DNA of 64,000 nt, from contig CM054061.1 of NCBI GenBank assembly GCA_028641055.1, forward strand, positions 32,588,333 to 32,652,332. The letters are read 5' to 3'. A program made the translations under genes and the position numbers. The notes beneath the pieces are model-generated. The model was not told the DNA's origin. It saw only the letters and a list, made by a program, of their open reading frames with translations, and made no database searches. This DNA is from Alopecurus myosuroides. Its lineage: Eukaryota > Streptophyta > Magnoliopsida > Poales > Poaceae. Positions 10,896 to 21,934 of the stretch are shown one piece after another (the first letter of the stretch is position 1; the number at the start of each line of letters is the position of its first letter).

Positions 10896-11175
10896 ATTCT
10901 GTGGCGCATGGCTTCTTGGTGCGCCACAGAAATATATTTCTGTGGCGCACGGGTGGGCATGCGCCACAGAAAAGAGACATTCTGTGGCGCACGGGACCGT
11001 GGTGCGCCACAGAAAAGAGGAATTCTGTGGCGCACGGGATGGGGGTGCGCCACAGAAATTAGCTGGGGGCCACACCAATGATTGTCACACTCCCTTTCTG
11101 TGGCGCATGGTAGTTAGTGCGCCACAGAAATATGACATTTCTGTGGCGCACCACTGCCAGGTGCGCCACAGAATT
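10896..11175. repeat. Left cluster of six TTCTGTGGCGCA palindromes
   Basis: Units at about 10896-10933, 10936-10973, 10979-11015, 11022-11060, 11095-11131 and 11137-11175. Each has a 12-14 bp arm TTCTGTGGCGCA(C), a 7-13 base loop and the exact complement. Arms are nearly invariant while loops differ from unit to unit, so the arm appears to be the selected or copied element. Confidence 0.95.
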
Positions 11176-11390
11176 CCCATCCGAAAAAATTATGCCCTCA
11201 CGCACCAACTCCACCCCCCCCCCCCCCCCCCCGGGAACGCCTTTTCTAGTTTTTGACGGAAGAGTTGGAGGTCTAAAAAGCATCAAAAAATAAATCCCTT
11301 ATAGATGCACGGAGAGTTTAATGTCTACTTTTTAATGATATTTTGAAATATGAATTTCGACTTTCTGAGCAAAAGTTTTATAAAAAAAGT

Positions 11391-11547
11391 AAAATGGCCA
11401 TAACTTTTGCATACGATGTCGAAAAAAAATGATCAAGATATTAAAAAAAACTAGAGAGAAAAAGGAACCCAACCTCACTAGCCTTCGGCCTGTGAGCTTT
11501 TTTTAGAATCGCCAAATTCCAAAAGGAACAAAAGTTATGGCCATTTT
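11391..11547. repeat. 19-bp perfect inverted repeat inside the CACTA element
   Basis: AAAATGGCCATAACTTTTG at 11391-11409 is exactly complementary to 11529-11547. The 119-base spacer is AT rich and otherwise featureless. Confidence 0.9.
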
Positions 11548-11586
11548 AAGATTTTGACTAGAAAATAAAAAAAAATAAAAAAAAAA

Positions 11587-11622
11587 TTCTGTGGCGCACC
11601 AAGGGGGGGTGCGCCACAGAAT
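11587..11622. repeat. Palindrome unit left of the triplet tract
   Basis: ATTCTGTGGCGCACC, then AAGGGGG, then GGTGCGCCACAGAAT. The whole unit is the reverse complement of the unit at 12209-12247, so the triplet-rich core is flanked by inverted copies of one palindrome. Confidence 0.9.
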
Positions 11623-11644
11623 TTTGAGGCAGAATTCGAAATTT

Positions 11645-12095
11645 CTTCCTCTTCTTCCCTCTCCCCTCCACTTCTTCCCTTCTCTCCTCCACTTCTCCTC
11701 CACTTCTCATCTTCTATCTCTCCTCTCCTCTCCTCCTCCATCACCACCACCACCACCACCACCACCACCACCACCTCTCCTCCTCCTCCTCCTCCTCCAC
11801 CACCACCACCCCTCCTCCTCCACCACCACCACCCTCCTCCTCCTCCTCCACCACCTCCGGCGAGCTCCTCCTCCTCCACCACCTCCGGCGAGCTCCTCCT
11901 CCTCCTCCACCACCACCACCACCACCACCTCCGGCGAGCTCCTTCTCCTCCTCCTCCTCCACCACCACCTCTCCTCCTCCTCCTCCTCCTCCTACTCCTC
12001 CTCCTCCTCCTCCTCCTCCTCCTCCACCACCACCACCACCACCACCACCTCCGGCGAGCTTCTCCTTCTCCTCGCCACCAACTCCGGTGACCCCC
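11645..12095. repeat. CTC/CCA triplet tract with interspersed GGCGAGCTC motif
   Basis: About 450 bp of imperfect (CTC)n and (CAC)n runs, broken several times by ACCTCCGGCGAGCTC. Open frames in all phases are low-complexity by-products (poly-Ser/Thr/Pro in one direction, Gly/Arg/Trp in the other) and are not genes. Confidence 0.95.
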
Positions 12096-12208
12096 ATCCT
12101 CCACCGACCAACTCCGGCGAGCATCCGACGAAATCCGGCGAAATTTCGAAATTTCGAAAATTTCCCGCGGCCAGATCTGGCCGCCTTTTTTTTTTGAAAT
12201 TCAAAAAA

Positions 12209-12410
12209 AAATTCTGTGGCGCACCCCCCCTTGGTGCGCCACAGAATTGCAAATTTCTGTGGCGCACGGCTGAGGTGCGCCACAGAATTGACATTTCTGT
12301 GGCGCACGGCCTCGGTGCGCCACAGAAAAAAATTCTGTGGCGTGAATTCTGTGGCGCACCCCTCTGGCCCCTAGGTGCGCCACAGAATCCCATTTTGGTG
12401 CGCCACAGAA
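12209..12410. repeat. Right cluster of TTCTGTGGCGCA palindromes
   Basis: Units at about 12209-12247, 12254-12286, 12294-12330 and a compound unit 12331-12388, plus one half-unit near 12395-12410 just inside the terminal repeat. Same arm as the left cluster, with different loops. Confidence 0.93.
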
Positions 12411-12429
12411 AGGCCTTTTCCTAGTAGTG

Positions 12430-12793
12430 GTGGGGGCGGATATCCGCAGACAGAAGGTTGCGCTTCTGCTGCAGATCCATACCCTGGATTCCGCGTTGGA
12501 TTCGGTGGGTCTGTCCCCAGATGAGTGGTTACAGAGATACTCCCTAGAGGCGTCTCTAATGACTATTTACAAGTGAGAGGAAATTTTCTGGCGACAGCGT
12601 TGCCGTTAGAAATGGTTGCTGTTGGGAGAGGCTAGTACGACGTATTTCCATGCCATTGCTAATGGGAGACGCCGGAAGTGCTCTATCCCATGTATTTGGG
12701 CGGATGGCCGACTTCTTGAGGAGGCACAAGAGCTGTCCACCCACGTCTACTCCTTCTACAAGGAGCTCTTCTCGGCGGGCCCCCGCTCCAGGC
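12430..12793 (+). pseudogene. LINE ORF2 piece leading to reverse transcriptase
   Basis: Continues the frame broken at 10863: V-G-A-D-I-R-R-Q-K, LLQIHTLDSALD, LSPDEWLQRYSLE, then ASTTYFHAIANGRRRK and FYKELFSAGPRS. This is the conserved segment just before the plant LINE reverse transcriptase. The text shifts frame near 12570-12620. Reverse transcriptase itself is missing because the LTR of element B begins here. Confidence 0.85.
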
Positions 12794-13151
12794 CGACGAG
12801 AGGCGGTGGCAGGGCGCCTAGGGCCCACCAGGCCCGGCCTAGGCTGGGGCCGCGCTTGGTACCCCCTAGGGGCCGCCTGGCTCCCCTCTGTGTCTACTTT
12901 GGACTCCATCTTTGTTTCGGGTAAAAATTGATCTCCGTGGATTTTCAGCCCATTCCGAGAATATTTCTTTAAGAATTTTCTAAAATACAAATAACAACAA
13001 CTGGCCTGGGGAATCATGTTAATAGGTCAGTGCATGAAAACATCTGGAAAACGAAGGAAAACATGTGAAAACATGTGGAAAATATAAATGCATTGGACAG
13101 AAAACAAGCATGAAGCATTAAAAATTATAGATACGTTTGCAACGTATCAGC
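12794..13151 (-). repeat. Partial LTR of Gypsy-like remnant B
   Basis: On the minus strand it starts TGATACGTTGCAAACGTATC at 13151, the common start of several Triticeae Gypsy LTRs, and runs about 358 bp into the GC-rich part before meeting the LINE. The remainder of the LTR is absent. A polypurine stretch (minus-strand AAGCTTGGGGATGC, 13152-13165) sits directly before it, so this is the 3' LTR. Confidence 0.8.
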
Positions 13152-14782
13152 ATCCCCAAGCTTAACTCCTGCTCACCCTCAAGTAGGTAAGTGATAACAA
13201 AAACAAGGTTTGAGGTGACATGAAGCCAACACAATATTGATCAAAATTATGTAAAAGCATTGTAAGCTGAGTTCAAAGTACTTTAACAAAGGCAAGATAA
13301 ATATTATTTGAACCAATGTAAACTTAGAAACTATGTTGCACATCAAAAGTAACACAAATAATTGACAATGAGAAATAATGCATCGAAGGTAATACGTTTG
13401 TTTCAATCATAAAAAAACATAATAAAGTGGTATCCCTCTTTTCCTTCGTGGAGTAGAAAAACATAAATACTAGGACACCTTCAAAGTTCAAATGGTGACT
13501 AGATACAAATAATTTGAGAGCAAGCAATACCATAATCATGAATCAATCAATAATAAATTTTAGGACTATGCACATTATACTTAGAATGAAGACTCAACAT
13601 AAAAGTAAAAGAAAGGCCCTTTGCAGAGGGAAGGAGGGATTACTCATGTGGTAGGGATATTTATTTAATAAACAGAGGTACTAAAAATATAATTTTGAGA
13701 GAGGTGTATGTCTACATCAACAAATGATAATGAAACACTTATCATAACCCATGTCAAGCAAAGTGTTTAGACTTTTGAGAGTGGTTTCCATTAGCACTTT
13801 TCCCTTTTGTTTGCCACTTCCCCCCACCTTGTCTTACACAAACCATGGCTAGCCGTATTCACGGGTGCCTACCAACAATCATCAATCCATGGGGAAGTTC
13901 CTTTTTATATTATATTATTTGGCACCAGCTCTCGGCAAATTTAGATGAGCACATATTCCATACACACCGAACGAAATAAGGGAGAAGAACCTTGCTTGAC
14001 ATAAGCCATGATAAATTTTAAACTACTTCCTCGTGAGCTAAAACAAGAACACAAAAACAAGATTAATAATTTGAAGGTTTAAAGGTAGAACACAAGAAAT
14101 TTACTTGGATTGGCGGTGAAATAGTCATAACATGGTGTGAGAATGCGCCAAGTCAACCCAAATAAATCATCATAGGAGAATACCACAATACCATGCTTCA
14201 ATATGAGGAAACAACACATGATTTAATTTTAGTGGCATATTAAGCACTCTCAGTTATTTAAGACTAGTCATCATACATCATATACTACTAAGAACACAAT
14301 TAAAATAACATCTAACATGACATGCCAAAGTTTAAGCCACTCTCAAAACAAACTTCCTATTGCACCACTATAAGCATGAAATATTTTACTCTTCTCCAAC
14401 ACCAATCAACTTATTTGAAACAACTCCCAAAAAATCATTAAATATCAGAGAGGTAATCATATATAACTTAAGCAAACCAACACGATCTAAAAAAATACGA
14501 GTGGAAAAAAAGAGCTAAACGCGGTACTAACAAAAATTGAACACTCACAGAACAATAAGAGTGAAAACTAGAGTGTTCAAGACAATCAAAATGGAGTGTG
14601 TGTCTCTCAATCTAAAATTTTGAGGATCCAACTAATTATTGCAGCATGAAAACAAAACAAAACCGAAAGAAAAATAAAATTACGCTCCAATAATAACACA
14701 TATTATGTGAAGGAATAAAAATATAGGGTTTTGAAAAAAAAACTGATAGTTTTGTTGATGAAGAAGGGGATTCCTTGGGCAT
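13152..14782 (-). mobile_element. 3' internal region of Gypsy-like remnant B
   Basis: Non-coding 3' part of an LTR retrotransposon in minus orientation. It shares text with the plus-strand 3' regions of C and D, for example the segment around 13900-13960, which is the complement of sequence near 61493-61530, and the PPT-proximal CCTCAAGTAGGTAA. No open frame of note. Element H interrupts it at 14782/47719; the missing neighbour text CCTTGGG-CATCGCCGAGCTT rejoins across H. Confidence 0.75.
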
Positions 14783-16286
14783 TGATATGTCCATTTTACA
14801 TCACTGTTTTATATTGTTATTTTATATTATTCATCGATATATTTCATGTTATGATGCATCACTTATGTTATTTTATATTATTTTGCATGTTTCATAATAT
14901 TTGGAGAATAAACACCGGGACCAGAAATCTGATGGAAAAGGCACTGTCGAGATACCCTATTTCAGAAGTTCTGAAGAAGAGCGGGGACACCGGAGATTTC
15001 TTAGAAGTTCATAGGAGGAGGCTAGCCAGAAGGGGAGCCAGAGGGGGGCCACCAGGGGCCCACACCATGAGGTGGCGCCCCCCTTGGCCGCGCTGACTGA
15101 TGGTGTGGCCACCCTGGCCCACCTCCGGTCGACCCCTATCGCGTACTTGACCCCCAGGGAATCCTAAGCCCTAGACTATCATTGAAGAATTATTCCACCA
15201 CCGCCTCAGGGCGGAAAACACCAGATAGTGAAAAGCTCTCTGTCAGGGAGAAATCTGCCGGGGAAATTCCTCTCCAGAGAGGGGAAATCATCGCCATCGT
15301 CACCGTCATCGTCACCGTCATCGCTCTAGGCATAATCAAGATCGTCATCGTCATCATCATCACCCCCAGCACCGTCACCCTCATCATCCACCGCCACCCC
15401 TCTGTAACAATTAGGAGCCTCTATCGTTATTTTACATTAGATCTCTCTCCCAGTGTGGATTACTTGTTAGTAGTTGATGCTTGTGAGATTTATCGGTGTT
15501 AGCACTTTATGACCAGATTGTTATTATCCATTATATCACCTATGATTATGATCCATATGATGTCTTGTGAGTAGTTCCTTTAGTTCTTGAGGACATGGGA
15601 AAAGTAATGATGTTAGTAGTGAAGTTATGTTGAAATAATATCTCGTGGTTCGGTATTTAAGTTGTGGTGCTATTCTTCTAGTGGTGTCATGTGAAAGTTG
15701 ACTACATGGTACTTCACCTTTATGGGCCCAGGAGGATGCATTGTGTTTTTGGCTACTAATTGTGGGGTTTCCGGAGTGACAGAAACCTAAACCCCCATTA
15801 GGAAACCAATGCACGAGGGAGCGTAGAATTCCGGAGTTTTAAGGATGTGGTTAGATTTATCTTAATTACTTTCTTGTATTTGCGGATGCTTACGAGGGGT
15901 ATAATCACAAGTATGTATTATTCCTAGTTGGGCGGTGATTAGCATAGGTTCACCCACAAAACACTTCACGAACCAATGGATATTAATCAACCGTAATGAA
16001 ACTAAAGCACTTGACAAAATTCCCATGTCTCCTCGAGAATGTTTGGTAGTCATAAGTAACACAACCGGATTTTCCTTTGCTCTCAAAAGGATTGGGCCAC
16101 TCGCTGCAATATTATTTACTTCACTTTATTTATCTGCTATATCAAAACCTCCAAAACCCCGTTTGCTAGTGTTTACAGTGAATCCTCTATCCAACCTGCT
16201 TGTCAACACCTTCTGCTCCTCGTTGGGTTCTACATTCTTATTTATCGAAAGTACTACGATACACCCCCTATACTTGTGGGTCATCA
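14783..16286 (+). repeat. 5' LTR of H
   Basis: Begins TGATATGTCCATTTTACATC and ends TATACTTGTGGGTCATCA. Contains a (CATCGT)n-type microsatellite at about 15290-15380, longer here than in the 3' LTR (46720-46790). Confidence 0.93.
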
Positions 16287-16292
16287 AGACTA

Positions 16293-16312
16293 TTTTTTGG
16301 CGCTTTTTCCGG
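16293..16312 (+). other. Primer-binding site of H (degenerate)
   Basis: TTTTTTGGCGCTTTTTCCGG sits seven bases inside the 5' LTR and matches, with mutations, the TGGCGCCGTTGCCGGGGA-type tRNA binding site that is intact in element D (54695-54711). Confidence 0.75.
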
Positions 16313-16401
16313 GGAGTGAAGCTCTATTGGTAAGTGGAATTGGTAAGAGAAAATTTTACTATGAGTGCCGTTTTTATTTATGTCTGCTGTTTTATTTCAT
16401 T

Positions 16402-17132
16402 ATGGAGAATACTTTTGGTTCTTTGTTTAGGGGTACTTCTACTGTTACTACTAGGGTAGTAGGTAACCCGTTATCTGCTGAATTAGATCCTTATAAAATA
16501 CCTATGAAAATTGTTGGACGTGTTATGGATAACTGCTATTACGGTGATGGAACTGTCCATCCCGGTGATCATTTGCTCTTTATACATGAATTATGCGAGT
16601 TATTCAGGTGTGCATGTATCACAATGGATCAATTTAAAAGGAAAATGTTTTCTTTATCGGTGAAAGAAAGATCCGGTGAATGGTTCAAATTACTGAAGAA
16701 TGGTGAATCTATTGGATGGGAGGAAATTGTTCCTCTCTTTTTTCTAAATTTTCTCCTAGTGAGATTCATAAAGACCGGAATCAAATCTGTAATTTCTGGC
16801 CTCATGATGGAGAGATTATTGCCCAAGCGTGGGGGAGAATGAAATTATTAATGCTCACATGTCCCGTTCATGAACTCCCGAGTAATATTGTTATAAATAA
16901 TGTTTATGCAAGGCTTTCTCTTCATGATAAGGATCTATTGGATACTTCTTGTTCTGGATCATTCACACGTATGAAGGAAGAAGCTAAATGGGATCTTCTT
17001 TACTGTATTCAAGAAAACACTAAAGGATGGGACAATTACAATGGCAGAAAGTCAGGTATAAATTATGATTACGAATGCATTAAATCTTTTATGGGAACCA
17101 ATGATCAAGAAAACATTGAAGGATGGGAATAA
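16402..17132 (+). pseudogene. Gag of element H, frameshifted and truncated
   Basis: Starts at ATG 16402 (MENTFGSLFRG). Typical Gypsy gag text follows: LSAELDPYKIPMKIV, a hydrophobic-helix segment FIHELCELFRCACI and FSLSVKERSGEWFKLL. After a frame change near 16740 it reads FSPSEIHKDRNQICNF, DGEIIAQAWGRMKLLML and INNVYARLSLHDKDLLDTSC. Gag forms the virus-like particle of the retrotransposon. The frame stops at about 17130, where Copia sequence begins; the rest of gag is not found on the other side of the nested block, so it was deleted. Confidence 0.85.
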
Positions 17133-20100
17133 CATTGTTTGATTTTGAATGATTCTTCTATAAAGAAAAGGGAATATTGAAAATACAATCACAAAAATAT
17201 ATATGCCGGAAAAGAAGGTAACTGGAATAGTCCAACTCGGGTGTATACGTTTTATATACAAGTTATAGATGTATTACTAGTTAACAAAGTATTTTTTGGG
17301 TATTTTGATACCAGATTGGTTGGCATGAATTGTCATACAAAGCAACACAATGCAATAAATACAAGGGCCTAAAAGGAACTAGTAGTAGATGTGAAATCGA
17401 TCATGACAAGAACAGAAATAAAGTGTTATTGTGTTCATCGTCGTATCAAACCAAACATTCAAGATTTATTTTAAGAACTTAATAAGTTCTTATTTTGTTC
17501 CGGTCTTTTGTGAGAACAAATGAGATTTTTCAAAATATGACCATATTCCATAATTGATGGATGAGTTAATATAAATTGTGTTGGTAAAGTATACATCTAT
17601 AAGACTTAAGGCTAAATGTTGCAAGACGTAAAAGAATTTCACTTAAATTGTGACACTACATTTTAGTTCATATAGGAAAGGAAAACATGAAGGAACTCCA
17701 TGTTAATGGACTTACGGAGTCATTTTCTTTTGAAAAAATTGACGCTTGTGAGACCTCTTCCAAAAGATGACTAGAATTCCGTTCATATGCCAAAGTAGAA
17801 CGAACGACTAATTTAGTGGATATTATACATATTGATGTATATAATCCATTATGTGTAGTCATGTGTGGTGGATTAATTTTTCCTTCATAAAATGCAGTCG
17901 ATGATTTGAGTAGATATATGAGTATATCTATTTATAGAGAATGGAGTTTGACATTTTTTAATTGGTTCAAATTATTGTTAGTATAAAGTAAAAATCATTG
18001 TAACAAGATAATCAAGTATTTATGATTGGATCATAAAGGATAAAGTTTGAGTTACAAGTTTAGCGAAACATCTGAGGAGTTGCAGAATTATTCTACAACT
18101 CATACTTCTCGAATACCCCACATTAGTTTGGAGTATTCAAGAGACAAAATCAAACCTTGTTGGACATGGTAAGATTAATAAAAAATACCATTATAATTTT
18201 GTAGTTTATACACGGGTAACAACTGCTTTTACACTGAAAAGAGCGCCATCATGATCCGTTGAAATTGACACCATATAAGATATGGTTTGGGTAGTGACCC
18301 AAATTGTCTTTTTCTTTAGTTTTGGTATGCATAGCATATGTAAAATGTTTACAACCAAAATAGGATACATATATGTTTATAAGGTTATCCCAACAAATCC
18401 ATTGGGTATTTCTCCTATCACCGAACCAAAAGACAAATGTTGTTTGTCAGAAAAGGTTGATTTCTCGACAAAATAGTTCTTGCGAAACAAGTGAGTGGGA
18501 GGACAGTACAAACTTAACGGTATTAGAGAATCTTTGTTATCATCTCAAGAGTAGCGCATCACTGGAAGTTGTTCCGGAGTTTCCTATTTTGACAAAGTAG
18601 AAGTCACTACATGTGTTGTAGATACTTCGAATGAGGTTGCAAACTGAACCACAAAATTCCTAAAAATTTGTTCTTAGACCAACTTGTGGTGTAAGAGTAA
18701 AGTGTTTTTTGACAATAAAGGACCTGGAACTAATAAAGGAAGCAAATGATGTGCGCTGACTTCGTAAAATTGGCTATGAGCCATTAGATCCGCGATAATA
18801 TCCCTGTATGAATATAAAGTATGTGACTTGGTAGCCTTTCTATAGGCATGATGCGCAACGATAGAAAATGGGTCTATATAGCAACAAAGACATGGATTTT
18901 ACATCCATTGAAAGTTGTACTTGTCGAAAACATGTTTTTCGACGAAGTTCAAAGAGTTGACTACTACAAGATTTTGATCTTCCGTAGTGATGCTTTAGTC
19001 TTTGCGGATAGTTATAGCAAAAGTTGCATATTACGATATGGTAATTGAATAAAAAAACCCAACTTTCCTCTCAAGGAAGTTTGATTGAGGATGTGTACTT
19101 GACACAATCCTAAATTTTTGTAAAATTCAAAAGGTTGCTGAAAAGATATGCACACTTCAATTGTTGAAGTGAGCATAACGAAGTTGGAATATTTACCTTA
19201 ATGAAGTTATAAAAATAGTTTGATTCCATCATGAATGATAAAGATGCTTGTAGCGTTACAATAAATTAAGTGGGAGCGCTAAGACATACTTCCAATGCTT
19301 TGTGTAGATGACATATGGTTGATTAGAAACTATGTATTTTAAATTAACAAGGTTAATATTTTCATATTGATGAAAGGCTTAGGAGATATTGGGCATCGAT
19401 ATCTATAAGAGATGGATTGAAGCGCCTGATATGGTTGAGCCAAATTACATAGATGAAGTATTGAAGTAAGGCAATATCGAAATGACAAGAAGAAGTTCTT
19501 GCCACAGGGAAAAGAATTAAGAAAGATTGAAGTGTTTTGACACATGATGAGCATAATTGAAATTAAGATTTCTATGTCATGTGTTCCATGCTATGTACAC
19601 AACCAGATGAATCCTATGCTAAAGAATGTTATAGCAGGATAATTCATATGATGATTAGACAACAGTTGGAGAGATCCTAGTGTCATTTTAGAAATGCTAA
19701 GGATATGTTTTCCTATGTAGTAATGACAAATTATTCGTTGTAATATGTTACACTAATAGTCTTGTCATTTATTCAAGTAATTTTATCTCAATTAAAATAT
19801 GTGATGAAAGGTAGCATAATAGGCTATAAGAAAGTTCCATGCTGGATTTGAATGAGTTTCAAAATTAAAGTATTTTGACGGGTACTACAACAAAGCTAAG
19901 TATATTGTTGTGTTGACAACAAATAATATGAGTATTTTGTGTCAAGGAGTTTTTTATTGAAATTGGTGAATTTCCAAGAATGATGACACTATGAAGCTAC
20001 ATTTTCACAATGTTAGTAACATTAGTTTAAGCTGAGCAATTAAGGTCTCGCCACTTGACGAAATATATACAAAGCCATCTCATTAGAGAATGAGTGGTGC

Positions 20101-20253
20101 GTGTAGACGCAAAGAACATGCAAATACAATAGGACCTGAATTCATATATTTTTGATGATGTTTACCACATGCAAAGCATGGTAATAACACTGGAACGCCA
20201 TATGTGTTAAGTGCTTATAGACTAGATTATTGACTCTAGCGCAAGTGGGAGAC
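17132..20253 (+). mobile_element. Copia (BARE/Angela-like) internal region, 3' part, copy 1
   Basis: Matches 23787-24173 plus 33776-36515 almost base for base but has no 5' half and no left LTR. The coding sequence is decayed. I can read LTPYKIWFG near 18270, then pieces of the integrase-RT linker, the reverse-transcriptase motif CVDDI near 19303 and GLGDIGHRYL near 19378, all broken by stops. It ends in the polypurine stretch CAAGTGGGAGAC directly before LTR1. The left junction with H gag is at about 17131. Confidence 0.85.
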
Positions 20254-21921
20254 TGAAGGGAATATACCCGAGAGGCAATAATAAAGTGGTTAATATCTTA
20301 TTCCTTGTTTATGATAAATGTTTATTTCTCATGCTAGAATTGTATTAACCGGAAAAATTTAAACATGTGTGTTTAATAAATAAACAATGGTTCCTAGTAA
20401 ACCCTCTCTTTTAACTAGCTCGTTAATTAATAGATGATCAAGGTTTCCTGATCATGAACATTGGATGTTGTTAATAACGGGGTCATGTCATTAGAAGAAT
20501 GATGTGATGAACATAGACCCAAATTAAGTATAACAATATGATCAGGTCATTTAGTTTATATTGTTATATCTTGCATACGAAGTAACTTATTCCTTAGACC
20601 ATGAGATCATGTCAATCACTAATACCGGAAGGGTGGTTTGATGTCATCAAACGTCACACCTTAACAGGGTGACTATTAAGGTCTCGTTGGGTATTCGGAA
20701 AGTATTAGTTGAGGCTCATGGATCAAGAGTGGGATTTTTCCATCCAAATGACGGAGATATACTCTGGACCCTCTCGGTGATATCACATTGACACCACTTG
20801 CAAGCACGCGACTAGGTCACAAGGATGTGATATCACAGAACGAGTAAACGAGTACTTGTCGGTAATGGGATCGAACTAGTTATGGTTGATACCAATGATC
20901 AGATCTCGTACAATTAAGATATCGCAAGACAAAGGGAATTAGTCACGACGTTGATGGTTCACACGATCACGAGAGGCATCGTTGAATATATAGGAGTCAT
21001 CACGGATCTCCAGATCCCGTTGTTTATTATTGATCGGAGAGGTGTCTCCATCATGTCTATGTTATTCGTGAACCGTAGGGTGACACACTTAAGGTTCGAT
21101 GAAGCGTTTGAGAGGATACGGAATATCGGAGAAAAGTTTGGACAACACTGAAATCGTTTCGGGTAAATTTGAAATAGTTCAAGGGGTTTTTCATCGAATG
21201 GTTGTTAATAGAATTAAAAAATGATTCGAGGTGCTATATGAAAATGTTTGTGTGAAATAAAAATGTTTGTGTGAAATAGAATTAACAAATATAAATAAAA
21301 GAAATAAAAATGTTTTATTTATTTATTAAAGAAAAATCTTTGGATTTTCTAAATGGGAAATTATGGGAGCATGAGTGGCTGTGAGTGCAGTGTCCACTCA
21401 AATTATGAGGGAAGAGGTGGGGGCACCACCATGGCTGGCCGCACCCCCCTTGGGCTTCCTCCCCCTCCCCTATAAAAGGAGGGTGAGGGCTCCTCCTCCA
21501 CACACACTTGTCCCACCTCCCTTCCTCTCCACCCGCTGCTCCATTCCATGGTCTCCGGCTTGACGAAGTTCTGACCGTGGGTTTCTTCACCACCACCAAG
21601 CCTTCATGCTGCTGGAGTTCCAAGGTATCCTCTACTTCCGCTGCCCCGCTGGATCGAGAGAACGGAGGTCTTCATCAAGTCGTACGTGTGACCGATCATG
21701 AAGGCACCGCCATATTGCGGTGCACATCTTCTCGCTCTCGGGATCGGTGTGAGTACGACTACGCCAACAACGAGATTCGATCTCGTAACGCTTAGAGTCT
21801 TCAAGGGTATGTTTTCTTAAGTCTCTCTATGCCCGTTGCTTTCATCTCCTAGATTAAATCTTGGCCTTTCGGGTATCTCTCGCGTAGGAATTTTTTTGTT
21901 TTCTATGCAACGAACCCTTCA
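20254..21921 (+). repeat. Copia LTR 1 (BARE/Angela-like)
   Basis: Starts TGAAGGGAATATACCCGAG, with the GAGGCAATAATAAAG text typical of BARE/WIS/Angela LTRs, and ends AACCCTTCA (1,668 bp). It is preceded by a polypurine tract and followed by a primer-binding site, so it acts as 3' LTR of copy 1 and 5' LTR of copy 2. TATAAAAGG lies at 21471-21479. Confidence 0.93.
21471..21479 (+). promoter_or_regulatory. TATA box in Copia LTR 1
   Basis: TATAAAAGG follows a C-rich stretch, about 450 bp before the LTR end. The same motif is kept in LTR 2 at 37703-37711. The position fits the LTR promoter of BARE-type elements. Confidence 0.75.
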
Positions 21922-21922
21922 G

Positions 21923-21934
21923 TGGTATCAGAGC
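21923..21934 (+). other. Primer-binding site of the Copia element
   Basis: TGGTATCAGAGC one base after LTR 1 is the initiator methionine tRNA binding site used by BARE/Angela-type Copia elements. Confidence 0.93.

Larger units (their letters stand above)
10864..12429. mobile_element. Non-autonomous CACTA (En/Spm) element with palindromic subterminal repeats
   Basis: 1,566 bp. The left end reads CACTAGTAGAGAA and the right end, reversed, CACTACTAGGAAAA; both are followed by GCCTTTCTnTGG. A 3-bp duplication GTG flanks it (10861-10863 and 12430-12432). There is no transposase frame; the long apparent frames are translations of trinucleotide repeat. Both sub-ends carry many copies of TTCTGTGGCGCA and its complement, mostly paired as short palindromes. 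CACTA transposases bind subterminal repeats, so these are the probable binding sites. The centre holds a 19-bp inverted repeat and a CTC/CCA tract. Confidence 0.95.
9655..12793 (+). mobile_element. LINE (non-LTR) retrotransposon remnant, split by a CACTA element
   Basis: Holds the end of ORF1, the endonuclease part of ORF2 and the link toward reverse transcriptase. A 1,566-bp CACTA insertion splits it at 10864-12429. The coding sense rejoins across it: the frame before ends in I-R-G-W-G and resumes as V-G-A-D-I-R-R-Q-K after removal of the insert and one copy of GTG. The 3' end is lost: after FYKELFSAGPRS (about 12793) sequence of a minus-strand LTR begins. No poly(A) tail or target duplication is visible, and the 5' boundary is approximate. 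Confidence 0.85.

Noticed and set aside
10896..12410. Regularly repeated palindromes resembling a CRISPR array
   Set aside because: The arms are inverted pairs with 7-13 base loops, lie within a CACTA element with a GTG duplication, and the DNA is plant nuclear. No cas-like genes are present.
11535..12424. Long open frames of 188, 189 and 277 codons on both strands
   Set aside because: They translate CTC/CCA triplets into poly-Gly/Arg/Trp or poly-Ser/Thr/Pro and are open in several phases at once, as expected for a microsatellite.
15182..15502. Frames of 65 and 106 codons with Ile/Val/Thr repeats
   Set aside because: They lie over the CATCGT microsatellite in the H LTR; low-complexity by-product.
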